Positions 1-11,765 of a stretch of DNA of 64,000 bases are shown one piece after another. The notes beneath the pieces were generated by a model, which was given only the letters and a program-made list of their open reading frames with translations, had not been told where the DNA came from and ran no database searches. Source of the DNA: Liquidambar formosana (Eukaryota; Streptophyta; Magnoliopsida; Saxifragales; Altingiaceae); the NCBI GenBank assembly GCA_039720395.1, contig CM077833.1:15995133-16059132 (forward strand). The letters run 5' to 3'. The position numbers and the translations under genes are program-made. Within the stretch, counting starts at the first letter, position 1. Each line of letters begins with the position of its first letter.

Positions 1-1103
1 CGTGGATAAGAGAGAGAAATAAATGACTATTAAACGTGAAGCATTAAATGCGTCTCTTAAATTTCAAACCTCCATTTTTTTTTATACCATATGTCAACGA
101 TTCTACATATACCGTACCATGTAATAACCAAACGCTGCATGTAGGATTATTAGGATTTGGATACTCTCCTAGATTAAATGGTGACGTGTCACTAAAAGCA
201 AGTGGCATATGTACAGGCACCAGCTGAAGAAAGCAGATGCAATAAATCCTTTGTGTCGTTTTGCCAGATGCGCTTTACTTAGCCATTGGATGGAACTTTC
301 TAGTGACTGGTCGACATCTAAATAATTGAAAGAAAAGCAAAACCACCAACCTAGTCAAGCAAATAAGGATCCAAATCCAGATTATAAATAGGCATGGAGC
401 CCTCTTGCAACGCCTCTCACCCACGTTGAAGCCATCATCATTGATACATAAGCAAAATCTTATAAAACATCGATCGGTTGCTCAATTCGAATAGATCAAA
501 TGGTTCATCCTTTCTTTGTGTGGATAAATTACAAGAAAACCCCCTAAATTATACTTATATCAGTTCCAAGAAACCCATATGAACTCTAAAACTTTACAAA
601 TAACCTTTCAAACTATTAAATTATGGCACTTTGTCTCCTTTCGACTAACTATAATTAGAAAATATGGCAAAAATTGATCATCTGAGCAACATGGGATTTG
701 ACCGCTTTAATATTTGAATTACCATGTTGTAATTGGTTTAAGAATTAGATTTATCAAAAATAGATTATAAATTTGATGGAAATTTGAGGATCATCTGTAC
801 ATTTGTTTTTGATCTTGGTTGTTCCTTTTTTTTCCCTTGGTTTAATAAGATCTTTTTCTTGTTAGAAATAATATATCTATAATGTGCTAAATTGGAGGTT
901 TCCCCATAAATCACGATTACCATATACAGGCATACAGCAGTGCTATTCTTCTTAACTTTTGTTCTGTCTTTCTTTTCTTTTTTTCTTTTTTCTTTTTTCA
1001 AAAAAAGAGAATATTTCATTAAATTGAAATATTGAGATCACATCCGGAAAACCAACAAATAAGACATCCCCCACCATTAAAATCGTATTCTTCTTAACTT
1101 TTA
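1..1103. other. Intergenic, no gene seen; promoter-like TATA motif
   Basis: No credible coding exon was found here. A good plant TATA box (TATAAATA) lies at 383-390, with an ACCAACC motif about 40 bases upstream and a short C/T-rich stretch downstream, so 200-500 could be the relic of a promoter. The ATG at about 499 leads only a few codons before the reading frame decays into AT-rich sequence resembling MITE ends (540-660). This is inference from motifs alone. Confidence 0.3.
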
Positions 1104-1383
1104 TACTCCCACCATTCCTATTTTATTGGCTTCCTTTCATTTTTGGTATGTTCCAAAACTATTGTCTCCTTCAAAAACATCAATAATTCTATTTCTTTGA
1201 TTTCCTAAAATACCTTCTCTAATGGATATTTAATCTATCTCCGATATTTTGTATATTTGAGGGCAAAATTGAAATATTAAAACATATATGATGATGTGAA
1301 ACAATAAAAACGTTTAATGGGATATCCTAAAAAAAAACGTGTTTTTTTTCAAAAGGGATAGTCAATTAGGAGCAGAGGGAGTA
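1104..1383. mobile_element. Stowaway-like (Tc1/mariner) MITE
   Basis: The 280-bp block begins TACTCCCACCATTCC and ends with the near reverse complement, GCAGAGGGAGTA. The 'CTCCCTCCGT'-type terminal repeat with a TA at each border is the hallmark of plant mariner-derived MITEs. The interior is AT-rich and non-coding. The right arm differs from the left at several positions, so the copy is old. Confidence 0.7.
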
Positions 1384-1478
1384 CTTGTAATTCTTTTTTT
1401 GTATAAATTGCAATTTAGGGTCAAAAGTTTGGTTCAAGTTTTATTTGATGTGATTCATGTGAAAATGGTGTGAAAGTC

Positions 1479-1820
1479 CAGGGGTGGAGCGAGGAGTTAT
1501 CTCCAATGAGGAGAACTGTGCTATGATTATGTGAAGTGAGAATTGGGAGTTAAAAGCTTTGGAAAACATTTTTTTTAAAATATTATTTTTTGGTAATCAT
1601 TTTTCAATTTAATACCAAAAAAAGATAATGTGGTCAACTTATTACAAACTGACTGTAAATATATTCTAAAATGACTATTATCTTCCTTTTTTTGGTATTA
1701 TATTGAGAAATGATAATCAAATAATAATATCTCTCCAAAACAATAAAAAAAAACTTGGTCGAGTCAGTGGGGGATCAGTGGGGGACCGTGTACCCAAAGG
1801 CCCCCCCGGGTCCGCCAGTG
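1479..1820 (-). mobile_element. hAT-like MITE, 'GGCGGAGCC' family, copy 1
   Basis: The terminal repeats are CAGGGGTGGAGC at the left and, reading inward from the right, CACTGGCGGACC. The flanks are tgtgaaag on the left (then a 2-base TC) and tgtgaaat on the right, an imperfect 8-bp target duplication typical of hAT. In reverse orientation the interior matches the element at 55,269-55,582, including 'GTGCTATGATT' and 'TTTTTTGGTATTA', so both belong to one family. No transposase is encoded. Confidence 0.6.
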
Positions 1821-2248
1821 TGTGAAATATGAAAAAAAAGAAAGAAAAAAATTGGAAAGTGTAACGTTTTCCCACTATACAAAACAAAAGGCATTCAAAT
1901 ACTGGAATTCACTGCGAGCACATGCAGATGGTTTCAATGGGGGGGCCAAGTGTCAGTCTTTCTCGCATCATATGGGTTCTCTCAACTTTCACACGTTTCA
2001 TACATACCAACCACGGAATTGAACCAATAGGTACAATATATATCTGGGGTACACGTGTTAGTGTTTTTAATTTGACATGTTTCGTGAGAGGGGTGTTTTT
2101 GGGGTGGTGGAAAAGGATTAAGCATTCAATGTTGAGGTGCCAAAAACTCTGACACCCTGTTGAGTTTTTGTGCATTGTTAGATGAGTTTGTGAACGATTT
2201 TGATTAAAAGTTAAAAAATTGTTACTGAAATGATCTTAATGCGTAGCT
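1821..2248. other. Intergenic, nothing recognised
   Basis: Overlapping short open frames on both strands here lack conserved motifs and look like chance. The segment holds no recognisable repeat boundary. Confidence 0.4.
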
Positions 2249-2788
2249 TTCTCAATTTTTAATTTAAGTCGTCTACGAGCTCCTCTAACGGTGTTCAACA
2301 CCTCGATATGGGATTGAGTTTTAAATACCTCAATATTGAATCTTTGCTCGTGGCGGGGTTAAGGCAATTGATATATATAGAGGTAAAGTTTTGATATATG
2401 GGGCCATGATTATGGATGCTCTTTATATATTTAATGGGTTTTCTTAATGTGAGAAAATGGTGATAGTGCATAGAAAATTGTACAAATTGTATGAGAAAGT
2501 GTATTTGTATAGTTCTTTATACACTTTCATCATTTTCCATGCTAAGGGTTATCTCATTAAATGAAGCTTAACATGTACCCTTAAGGTATATATTAAGAAA
2601 ACCTATATTTAATATAGTTATTGCATGTTATTTCTAATGTTAATTGGTGCACACAGATACGTCCTTATAACTTTTTAATTTTTAATTTGAACTGTTCACA
2701 AACTCTAATCATCTAACGGTGCTCAACACCTCAATACAGTGTCGAGTATTAAATACCTCAACATGGAAACCTTGCTCACGACGGTGTT

Positions 2789-2829
<41 letters not shown>

Positions 2830-2945
2830 AAGTTTTGATATATGGGGCCATGATCATGCTTATGGATGCTCTTTATATATTTTTTATTATAGTTATTATT
2901 TCTGATGTCAATTGGTGCAAACAGATACGTCATATCCTTACAAAA
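2249..2945. repeat. Diverged tandem duplication (two units)
   Basis: Two units share CAACACCTC, TTAAATACCTCAA and TTTTGATATATGGGGCCATG and end near 'ACAGATACGTC'. Unit 1 is about 2,249-2,676 and unit 2 about 2,677-2,945, offset about 428 bases. Unit 1 carries an extra AT-rich segment (about 2,424-2,617) with its own inverted ends that unit 2 lacks. Unit 2 has instead expanded an (AT)n run at 2,791-2,825. No coding potential was seen. Confidence 0.65.
2424..2617. mobile_element. Small foldback element inside duplication unit 1
   Basis: The left end TTAATGGGTTTTCTTAATG is roughly repeated in inverse at the right end (reading inward TTAAATATAGGTTTTCTTAA). A second, nested inverted pair (GAGAAAATGGTGA / TCATCATTTTCC) lies inside. 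The matching place in the second duplication unit has no such insert, which gives an empty-site comparison. The family is unknown. Confidence 0.5.
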
Positions 2946-3572
2946 AGTAGAACCAATTGAGATAAGACTTATATGAGTTGCTCATATCAAGTAAAACGAG
3001 GTTGGGTTTGTTTACCCTTTTTTAATTAATTGATTTATTTATTTATTTTGATCGTCAAGGAGTAGTTGAAGTCTGCTAGCCCACCTTTGAAGTGCCTTTG
3101 CCTCACCACTGTGGTAGAAAATACTTAATTAACTTGGCTATACTGCCCAATCATAATTGTCCACACACACATATACATAGAAGATAGGGATTGATATTCA
3201 TTAACACTTAGTGGAAAACTAAAACTTTTTAATATATTTTTATGGAAATAATATTTTGTCAATTCAACCGTTAAATTAAATAATCCACTTACGTGTGTCA
3301 TGCAAGTTAAATTTCAAGTTAATTAGAGATTAAAAAGTTATATCGTCTATAACATGTTTCGAATTATAGTTTTATTTATAAAATAAATATAATTTTACAG
3401 ATCAAACACTTTTTGATATCCAATTGATTTGAGATTTAGCATGCATGACATATATGAGAAGATTATCTATTCCAACAGTGAATTTGGAAAAATATGGTTA
3501 TGATAATAAGATATTGAGGCTAAGGCTATAAGAATAAAAAGTCTTACACTAAGTGTAAGTTCATCCCTCTCA

Positions 3573-3596
3573 AATATATATATATATATATATATA
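3573..3596. repeat. (AT)n microsatellite
   Basis: Alternating A/T run directly left of a palindromic element; it may have been its insertion site. Confidence 0.8.
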
Positions 3597-3599
3597 ATG

Positions 3600-3714
3600 G
3601 TCGGGACTATCGCGCATGATCACGGTCATTTGTGGAAAACACGCACACATTCACACATACGCATGTGTCATTCATAAACTGTCGTGATCATACAGGATAT
3701 CCTGCATATGATCA
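3600..3714. mobile_element. Palindromic foldback element, copy 1
   Basis: Left arm CGGGACTATCGCGCATGATC pairs imperfectly with the right arm, which read inward gives CAGGATATCCTGTATGATCA. The core holds CACACATTCACACATACGC. The same design and core occur at 18,961-19,092, and both copies are followed by CTGATATAT. It is short, non-coding and GC-richer than its surroundings. Superfamily not recognised. Confidence 0.6.
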
Positions 3715-4340
3715 AAACTGATATATGGCTATTAGCCTCTAGGGTTTTGACTTTGGGTGCTGTTTTTATATTATTATAGTTACCTTTTTTTTGTTCTTTT
3801 TAAAAGAGACAGAAACTTTCTTACAGAATATTTAACCAATTACCTTCCATATATATATATACATTCTCACATTTTTTGAACCAATTAATATTAAACTTGA
3901 GTTATTGAATAAAATGAAACCAGGTAATAAATTGGGCCGGGCTAGCTCGCTTACTTAATTATTATATAAATTTATTTTTTCCCATGCATCATTAGGAATG
4001 ATTGAAGCTAACAGCTACCCACCGCTTGGAGTGCCTTCAGCTAATGCACCACCATGATTGGAAGGACTTTGGCTATCCTTTGGAAAGTTAGGTTGGATGT
4101 TTATCTCAATCTTAACCTTAGTGCATGATTACAGGAATACCATGATTTGTAATGTAAGGAGATTTTAAAAAAAGGACAATATATACTTGCCTAAATCCCT
4201 AACATCCACTTACCTCCCATTTATCAAAAACGAAATAAAATAATGAGAATTAATCATATATATGTATTCTCATAAAAGGGATTGGATGAGTCATCTTAAT
4301 TGCGAGGAAGTTAAGTATGTATATATTAAAGGAATACTTG

Positions 4341-4425
4341 CAGTATTTGAGGTCAGTAAAAATGAACCCCACCAAAAAAAAAAAAAAGGGGGCAATATTT
4401 GAGGTCGATAAAAATGAACCCCACC
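4341..4425. repeat. Short direct repeat
   Basis: A 33-base unit (TATTTGAGGT followed by AAAAATGAACCCCACC) occurs at 4,341-4,373 and again at about 4,392-4,425, separated by an A-rich spacer. Confidence 0.7.
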
Positions 4426-4588
4426 CGAAAAAAGAAAAAAAAAAAGAAAAGGATATTAGAAATAGATTCAAGAGCTCGATCATGAGCCTCACAATAAACG
4501 AAATAATCTTGAGCTGGAGGTATTGGAAGATAGCAACCAAAGACGCGCTCAAAGCCACATATATCTGTCATATCGTCTAATTGTCATC

Positions 4589-4593
<5 letters not shown>

Positions 4594-4651
<58 letters not shown>
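4594..4651. repeat. (CT)n microsatellite
   Basis: About 29 uninterrupted CT units. No gene start is evident just downstream, so a promoter role is not supported. Confidence 0.85.
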
Positions 4652-4654
<3 letters not shown>

Positions 4655-5383
4655 CTCAAACGCACTCATGACTACATGAGGTGATAAGCTTAATTCTCAC
4701 AAAACCTTTTTCCATTGGTCAATGTATCAAAGTTGTTTACTTTTGATTTGGACATTTGCGTAGAGGTAAATAGGGAGGCCCAGCCTTGTTTTGGCAGAGA
4801 GCAACATGGCCTTCTGCCATATACACGTTCTTCACCAAATTAAGTTAGGAGTAACGGAATGGAAAACCTAAGCGGATTATATTGCTTCTCCGCACTCCAA
4901 CTAGTGAATCACTCAATCCTTTCTTTTTTTACAGTCTTGGGGTTGCAATATAGGTAATTCTTTAGTCTTTGAATTCACAACACCCGACATACAATACCCA
5001 CACACACTGAAACGAAAAGGAAAAGAAGAAATGGCCGGTCAAGCCTCCCTTGATCATTTATCTGACAAAACTGTCGGATTCACAAGATAGATCCAACATG
5101 CATACAGTAACAAACTGCACACACAAAATCAAACCAAACCAAAACAAAAGTAGGCATGGTTAGGTTTACAAAATGTTTCGTAGTAACTAATTACATTGTG
5201 GGGCACTTCTAGCTTTTGGAGTTAATGTAGTGGATTTGAGCCTTTGTTACTTTTTTCTTTTTTTTAATAAAAAAATATTATATTGCTATACATGTGCATC
5301 ACATGAATTTCATAAATTTAAAAAATTCTGTGTGCTTACGAGGGTCCTTTCTTAATTTTATACATATGCATCCCGTAGGATCC
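4652..5383. other. Intergenic, nothing recognised
   Basis: AT-rich sequence with no conserved protein frame, RNA gene or clear repeat border. Confidence 0.4.
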
Positions 5384-5715
5384 TTTCTTTTTGCTTGGAC
5401 GGCTAAGGATGGCATCATGGTCCTTTCTTTTTGTTTGGACGGCTAAAGATGGCATGGTCCTCTATATGCATCTGTGGCGGTGTGTTTTGGTTTAAAAGAA
5501 GCTCTTAATTGATCAAGGGTTGCCTAGCCTATGATTATTCCAGAAGGGATACTTCCTCAGTTTTTTATTCCTTGTTGGATTGGTCCTCTATTTCCCCTTG
5601 GGACTTTACATCACTAGCTTACGAGGCTAGGGATTTGTTGTCTAATTTTTCTATATGTTTTGTTAAACATGTTCCTAGAGTCGATAAAAGGGCTGCTCAT
5701 GAGTTAACCTTGTAG
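5384..5715 (+). pseudogene. LINE-type RNase H-like fragment
   Basis: Frame 5,509-5,715 gives a conceptual C-terminus ending with ICFVKHVPR and then AAHELTL. The 'F..HVPR..N..AH.L' pattern is the last motif of the RNase H-like domain (RVT_3) carried by many plant LINEs and their derived genes. Only the tail of the domain is present and there is no start or upstream catalytic motif, so this is a dead fragment. Just upstream, a unit of about 36 bases (GGTCCTTTCTTTTTG plus GGACGGCTAA) is duplicated at 5,384-5,459. Confidence 0.5.
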
Positions 5716-6835
5716 GTAACAAATTGTAATCATTTTGGTTCCATCCCCATCTCTTAGATCCCCTTTTCAATGTTATTTGTGAATTTGATGACTGATGGTA
5801 GAACGTCCCCTATAGCTTATTTTTGTTTTTTATTTTTTATTTTTTTTATTTTATAAACATTTGATTATAAAAGATAAATAAAAATTCAGTGTACTTAATT
5901 GCATGCTTTGATGGCAATTCTTGATAAGGCCCTTTAACAATTTTGATCTTAAACCTGTATTTATTTATTTATTTTATTTATTTATTTTTTTGTGGTTTTT
6001 GGGGGGTTGGTTATCCCCAAACTTGTATCTTTAATGCTCTAAACAAAATCTAGAACCGGCAAATGAATACTAAACATCCACGTCCCACCGACGAGGTGCA
6101 TAAAGACAAAGGCAGTGCTCATTTAGTCATTTGCCCACTTTACAACAACTAACGAGAAAGCTAGCTTTTTATTTTCTGAAACTATAAGTAGAGAAAGCAA
6201 GTTCCCTTCCGCCTTTCCCGTCACAACAACTGAGAGACAGAGCTGAATTGCATTATTTCCTGAGAGACCCAGAAAAGGAGGAGCAAGCCTGAAAGGATAA
6301 CCCAGCCGTAACAAAGGTATGTCCTGCATCTACTTTCTTTGCTTTTCATCCAAAACTATAAAGGCTTTGTCAGTTTGTCTGTGTGACTCTGTTGAATTGA
6401 CGATCACGATAACATTAAAAAAAACAAAAGCTCTTCTTTACTGGTATTCATTTTTATAGGAAATAAAAATATGAATTTATTTATTTTTAATAGAAAAATA
6501 TCAACTCTTGAATCATCAAATTTTGATGCCTCAAGTTTACAAATTGAAGAAAATTGTTTCTATTTGGGTGCTGCGTGCTTTACCATCGAATTTATGGCAT
6601 TTTCTTGACCTTTTTTCTTTTTTTAATGGGCAATTGGAAAAAAAGTTATTAATTAAAAGGAAAGGATAAAATACACCCAAGAAGAAAACACCCCAAAGAA
6701 AAACAAAACCACTGATAAAATACACCTAAGAAGCTTAAAAGACAAAAAACACAAAAAACATTTTTGTGCTTTTTTTGTTTTTTGTGTTTTTCATTTGTCT
6801 CTGAGAGAGAAAGACATATAGCAGCATAATTTAGG
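5716..6835. other. Intergenic; possible orphan 5' exon
   Basis: Mostly AT-rich. At about 6,190-6,315 a less AT-rich purine-rich stretch ends in ACAAAG|GTATGT, a good splice-donor context, which resembles a 5'UTR exon. No downstream coding exon was found, so this may be a gene relic or chance. The rest holds no recognised feature. Confidence 0.25.
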
Positions 6836-7014
6836 GCATTTACCACTGAGCGGGTAGATCAGCTATGGGGCTATTTTAGCCTAACTAAGGTCTTCGGTTC
6901 GAGGTTTGAAAATGAGAAAACTTTGCCACCCTTATGGTCCTACCCAACTAGAATCCAGATTAGTCCCAACCCAATGTGGTTGTCAGATAGTGGATGGTTT
7001 TTACTATAAAAAGA
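6836..7014 (+). mobile_element. Au-like SINE with target duplication
   Basis: A tRNA-like head contains GGTAGATCAGCTATGG (A-box-like) and CTTCGGTTCGAGG (B-box). The tail contains AATCCAGATTAGTC and ends in GGATGGTTTT, as in the plant Au SINE family. The sequence ATAATTTAGG occurs at 6,826-6,835 and again at 7,015-7,024, flanking the element as a target-site duplication. Length about 180 bp, as expected. Confidence 0.7.
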
Positions 7015-7024
7015 ATAATTTAGG

Positions 7025-9289
7025 ACGCTTGGCAGAAGACATCTTATTATAAAACTGATAAGATGCTGCGCAGTATCATCAAGTCCCATGCTGCCTTCTC
7101 TGGCAGAATGGCAATGGATGGACCATTTGATCCTATGTTTGTTATTTAATTTGATTCATTTAGCAGATGACAGACCACGGTTAGCCTTCATTGAGCACTA
7201 ATTTTGTTCAAATAATCAAATTCATTGATCATATAAATAAAAACTTTGTAGGGGCCACTATATTTTATTATAGAAGAAAAAGCAAGACATTATAAAAGGA
7301 AAAGAACAAAAAAAAATTAAAAAAAATTGATGAAGCTCTCGGCAATCAATACCCCTTTTTTTTATGGGTTGTGGGGGTGTTTTGGTTTAGGGGGCCGAGC
7401 CCTAATCACTGCATTCAACTAATCCCGCCATTCGTGGCTTCATTATTTAAACATCAATGGCCCACCACATGGTAAGAATTTTTTGCCTTCTTAACTTTCT
7501 AAATTGTTTTAATGGACACAAAAACAACTTTAATAATTCACATGACATTTTATTTTTTCTTCTTTCTCTGAACACCAAAACAATTTCCAACTAAGGAAAT
7601 GGTACAGAGACGTGGAAATTAAACGGTTTAGGGGAAACACAATCATATATTTGATGATTTTTATTTGTTGTTGCTTTCTTAGGTGGGTCAAGTCAATGGT
7701 AATTCAGAAAAAGAAATAGGCAAGCGGCTTAGGGTTGTAAGCAAGCCAAGGTGAACTTTATAATGTTTGATCTTGGCTCGTATAAAAGTTTAGCTATTTA
7801 AGTTTGGTTCAAGCTAGTTATGAGTTGAGAAGAATTGAACCAAGCCGAGATCTAGTTTGTTTGAACAATTGAACTTACTTAAGCTCGGCTCGATCGTTTT
7901 ATAAACGATGAAGCTTGAATGAACCCTTATTGAGTTTGTTTGTGAATTGTTCATGATGGACTTTATTCCTTTGTAGCTTTACCTCTTGAAAACTAGGTGA
8001 GGCCTACAAATAATAGGAAACTAACATATAGAAAAGAGCTAAAATAATTGAACTATATATATTGATTGGGTCTATTCAAGCTCTGTTCACGAGCCCACTC
8101 AAGAGTCTCATTGTAAGCCTTTAACAAACATGTTCATGAATCCAATTGAGTCAAGCTTTAGTCTGCATGAGCTTGAATTATTTTATAATCGACTCGTTAT
8201 CGAACTTGTAACCCTGATTACAGCTGTGGTCATATTGAACATTTCTACTATACCCCTTAGTTGTTGGTTGCAACATTTACTTTTAGTTCATTACGGAATT
8301 CTTTCATCAGTAATGTAAAAATCACTACAGGACAAACGTACCATAGCAAGGAATGTTGATTTGCCTATATATAGGTATTAGGAATTATGGGATAGGATTT
8401 GGGGACAATTATTTGGTAAAAAAAAATTTACTTCATCACCTCGAATCAACTTCATTTTTAGTATACATGATCAAACGTATCCCTTTAGGTGGTGTTTTAA
8501 GTACAAACTACCAATTTGATATATCACTCTCTCTAGAATAAAACATTTGCTTTACCTGCTAGAATGAATAAATCTTTTTCAAATTGATTTTGTCTTTGGT
8601 AGAGGTTAACTAAAGTAAATCTATCTTCAACTTTGACATAATTCCCAATGTTTGCCCAATTACATTTGATATAGGGACTCGAAATTTGTTGTAATGTAAC
8701 AAAATAATATCTATTATAACTCCATAATAAGAGATCTTTTCAACAACTTGGGTATTGTCCCTTGATTTAGATTGACAAATAGTTTTTGCACAAATAGAAA
8801 CATCACTATTTTTTGTGTACTTCTCGACATCTGATGTGTGAAATTAATGTTTATTGATAACATAGCTTGAATATGACATTGCATGTTTTCTAGGTCCACG
8901 TGCAAGTCACAACAATCTATCCCACACATTATTAACACTGATCTAGACTTTTTTCTTGCTAACCATTCACAAAAAAGTCTCAATATGTTTCTTATGTGCA
9001 AGGGTTTTATTCTTTGTGAGACGTCAGTCAAAAAGTTTAAACTCCTTCACATGTATTCTAATAAGGTAGTAACATAATAAAATAAGTGTATGATGTCATG
9101 TGATTAAAAATCATTCTCATTGTGCTTACTCTAAATATGGTTTGATTTTGGTGTTATTTCTTAACACATCATGATGAGCGCTTTGTTGCACATCAGCAAA
9201 CATAGTAAGTGAACATTTGTTAGAAATTGGACACCTTTCTAGAAATAAAGTTAAACTGTCTCTTTTACTCTACTCTCCTCCCCTTCATG
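7025..9289. other. Intergenic; degenerate repetitive sequence
   Basis: About 7,740-8,210 is built from loosely repeated pieces such as AAGCTTGAATGAACC, TTGAACAATT and AGCTCGGCTCG, a kind of degenerate repeat common in plant intergenic DNA; a similar texture recurs at 56,945-57,180. Short frames at 8,130-9,077 on both strands carry no family motif. No gene is supported. Confidence 0.35.
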
Positions 9290-9297
9290 ATGATGGT

Positions 9298-9912
9298 TAG
9301 GTTTGGTTCAGAGCCTAGGTGAGCAAGGCAGGCGCCTAGGGCCTCTTATTTTAGGCTAAAAAAAGGGCTCCTATTTACCTATTCACTTTACTAGTTATCA
9401 CAGTCCAAAAATCAGCCCAAAGAAGAGGCTTCTCCTTATACAGATTGTTATAAGCAAAAAAGGTCCCATTCTAGCAAGCCTAATTCCAGCCCAAAAGGTC
9501 AAAAAAAATTTAAAAAAAAAAAAAAAACACAAGAATCAAGGTTTAGCCGTCTAGATCTCAGATCTGAGACCCATTCACAATCCCTTCCACAGTTCTTAAG
9601 TTCCACTCCACTGCTCCACAAGTCCACCCTCTGGCCTCTTCTCTCTTAATCAGTTAATCTCTTTGAGTCTCTCATAGTCTCACTCTCTCTCAATTAATCT
9701 CTTCCAGTCTCTCATAGTCTCACTCTCTCTCAATTAATCTCTTCCACAATTCTTAGTAATTTTATATGCAAACAAACTTTATGCGATACTTGGTAGTAGG
9801 ATTTTTTTTTTTTGGATATTTAGAACTTTTTTTTTTGGGAATATGTATAGAAGGAAGAGGGCCCCATTTTAGGAATTCGCTTAGGGCCCTAGCTAACTCA
9901 GAACCGGCCTTG
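9298..9912. mobile_element. Non-autonomous hAT element, copy A
   Basis: A 615-bp element flanked by a perfect 8-bp duplication, ATGATGGT (9,290-9,297 and 9,913-9,920). Ends: TAGGTTTGGTTCAGAG on the left and CTCAGAACCGGCCTTG on the right, which are imperfect inverted repeats. The interior is non-coding and includes CTAGATCTCAGATCTGAG and ATGCAAACAAACTTTAT. It is clearly homologous along its length to the element at 55,734-56,388. The 8-bp duplication and end sequence identify it as hAT-derived. Confidence 0.85.
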
Positions 9913-9920
9913 ATGATGGT

Positions 9921-11403
9921 GTTCATCTTTTTTGTCGAACTTCACTGGCCACCATAAACCCATCACCACTATTCAGTCTTTAGAGTTTTGTATCCAAAAT
10001 ATCCATAGAGGAGCAATTGTTATTGATTAAAAAATATAAGTCTTGAATCAAATAATTAACAATCAATTTCGGATCAACTTAATGTTTAGTATAGATCACC
10101 TATATATGATACAAACCTAATCCAACGATTTTCACAAAATTCAAATCAATAGATTAAGTTTTTAATTAAGTACACTTGATTTCAACTGATATTAGATGCA
10201 CATAATAGAATGACTGGTTAAAAGTGTTAGAACAACTTCTCCCACTCACGCACAATCCACTGTGGCTTGTGGCCTGTGGGAACCGCCATTGTGAGGTCAA
10301 GTAGCACGTTGCATGCGTCACATACGATGAATCAACCTTTAAGCCATGTGGTATTCAACGTGGGTCTACCCATCTCATTTCCTTTTGGAAATTCGTGACA
10401 ACTTTTTGCGTGCTGTCAAGGAAGTGTGATTCTTCTAGACAAAATTAAATGGGTTCTATCAAAATAAAATAAAAAAATAATATTTTTGTGACCTTTTTCT
10501 CTTCTTTCTCCTATATGGGATTTAGAAGAGATGAAAGGCCGGTTTGGACATTTTAAAAATTAGATCAGATCTAATGTATAATTGTTATTTGATTTTTACA
10601 TAAATCAATTCATATTTGGTTTTAGAAAAACTTTATTTATACCTTAAAAAAAAAATTGAACTGCTTAATACCAAAAAAAAATAACAATGTGATATCAAAA
10701 GTAATCAAACTTATTTTCAATTGACCAAATTTTTAGATTTATCAAACAGCCCTTAAGCCATGGTGTGCCACAGCTAAGTACACTCGCCATTGATGGGGCC
10801 CAAATAGTGTGAGGTCCATTATGGGCATGGACGTGGTAGATAGCAATTGGCAGCAAGGAGGTGGGTGTCTGCCACCGACATGTGCCCCCATCGGATCTCC
10901 CTTAGAGCCTTTATACCCAATTATTAATAATCATCACTTTTTGTCACAGGTGAACCCGTGGTCCACTGTTGGCTACGTGCACCCTTCCTCGCGAGAGGAC
11001 CAAAAATTGAGCAGACATAAAGTGAAGTGTGACTGTGTGAGGTCAATATCGGGAGGGCCGGAGGGTGACCTCACCAATACATGGCTTCTCTTAGCCGAAA
11101 TTTGAAGGCATCAAGTTGCTAAAATTATATAGGGCCCTTAAAATGCTTTGCTAGCATGCTATTTAGTCATCATGTTGTTGGAGTCAGTGTTTGATTTTTC
11201 ATCTTAAGTCTGTGTTGTAAAATCAAATAGGGTTAAAATAGAATAATCTCTTTTACACTGTGAAAGAAAAAATAAAATGGAAATCACAATTTATGGCATG
11301 GAATCTTTATTACTGTACAGAAATTAGCTTGATTACATGAATTTTACTTATTTGTCTAAATGACTTATTTTAGATCAATGGAACTGTTATTACAATTAAT
11401 TTA
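9921..11403. other. Intergenic; one possible MITE, no gene
   Basis: A candidate MITE lies at about 10,536-10,754: it starts AGGCCGGTTTGG and ends CAAACAGCCCTT, inverted-repeat ends of the widespread 'GGGCTGTTTGG' type, with no convincing target duplication. A patch of higher GC at 10,780-11,100 has an open frame without recognisable motifs. Confidence 0.4.
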
Positions 11404-11762
11404 GAGCTTCTTTGATTGTCTAATTCGAAATTAAATAATTCAAAAAAAAAAAATTACATAGTATTTAAGTCACATTTCATCATATTGAATTAATAAATTC
11501 AAAAGAATGATAGTTATCATTATAAATAAGAGTGGAAATTCAAAATAGTAGCATTTCATGAATACCTTAAAATTGAATTTAAAACATCATCTTCTAAAAA
11601 TAAAAAATAAAAAATAAAAAAATTTTGATTGTAAAACATCAACTATAATGATAATTCCAACATGTTAAAATATTATAATTCAAGATAATGAATTTATGCT
11701 TTCAACCTTATGTAAAATTTATTTGAATTGTTTAATTTTGAATTGAACAACCAAACAGGCCC
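11404..11762. mobile_element. Tourist-like (PIF/Harbinger) MITE
   Basis: A 359-bp element with long inverted ends: GAGCTTCTTTGATTG on the left; reading inward from the right, GGGCCTGTTTGGTTG. The homology of the arms continues for about 40 bases (AATTCGAAATTAAATAATTC against AATTCAAAATTAAACAATTC). Both borders carry TTA (11,401-11,403 and 11,763-11,765), the 3-bp duplication of PIF/Harbinger elements. Confidence 0.8.
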
Positions 11763-11765
11763 TTA

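Noticed and set aside
4594..4651. (CT)n tract as a GAGA-type promoter element
   Set aside because: No gene start was found within several kilobases downstream.
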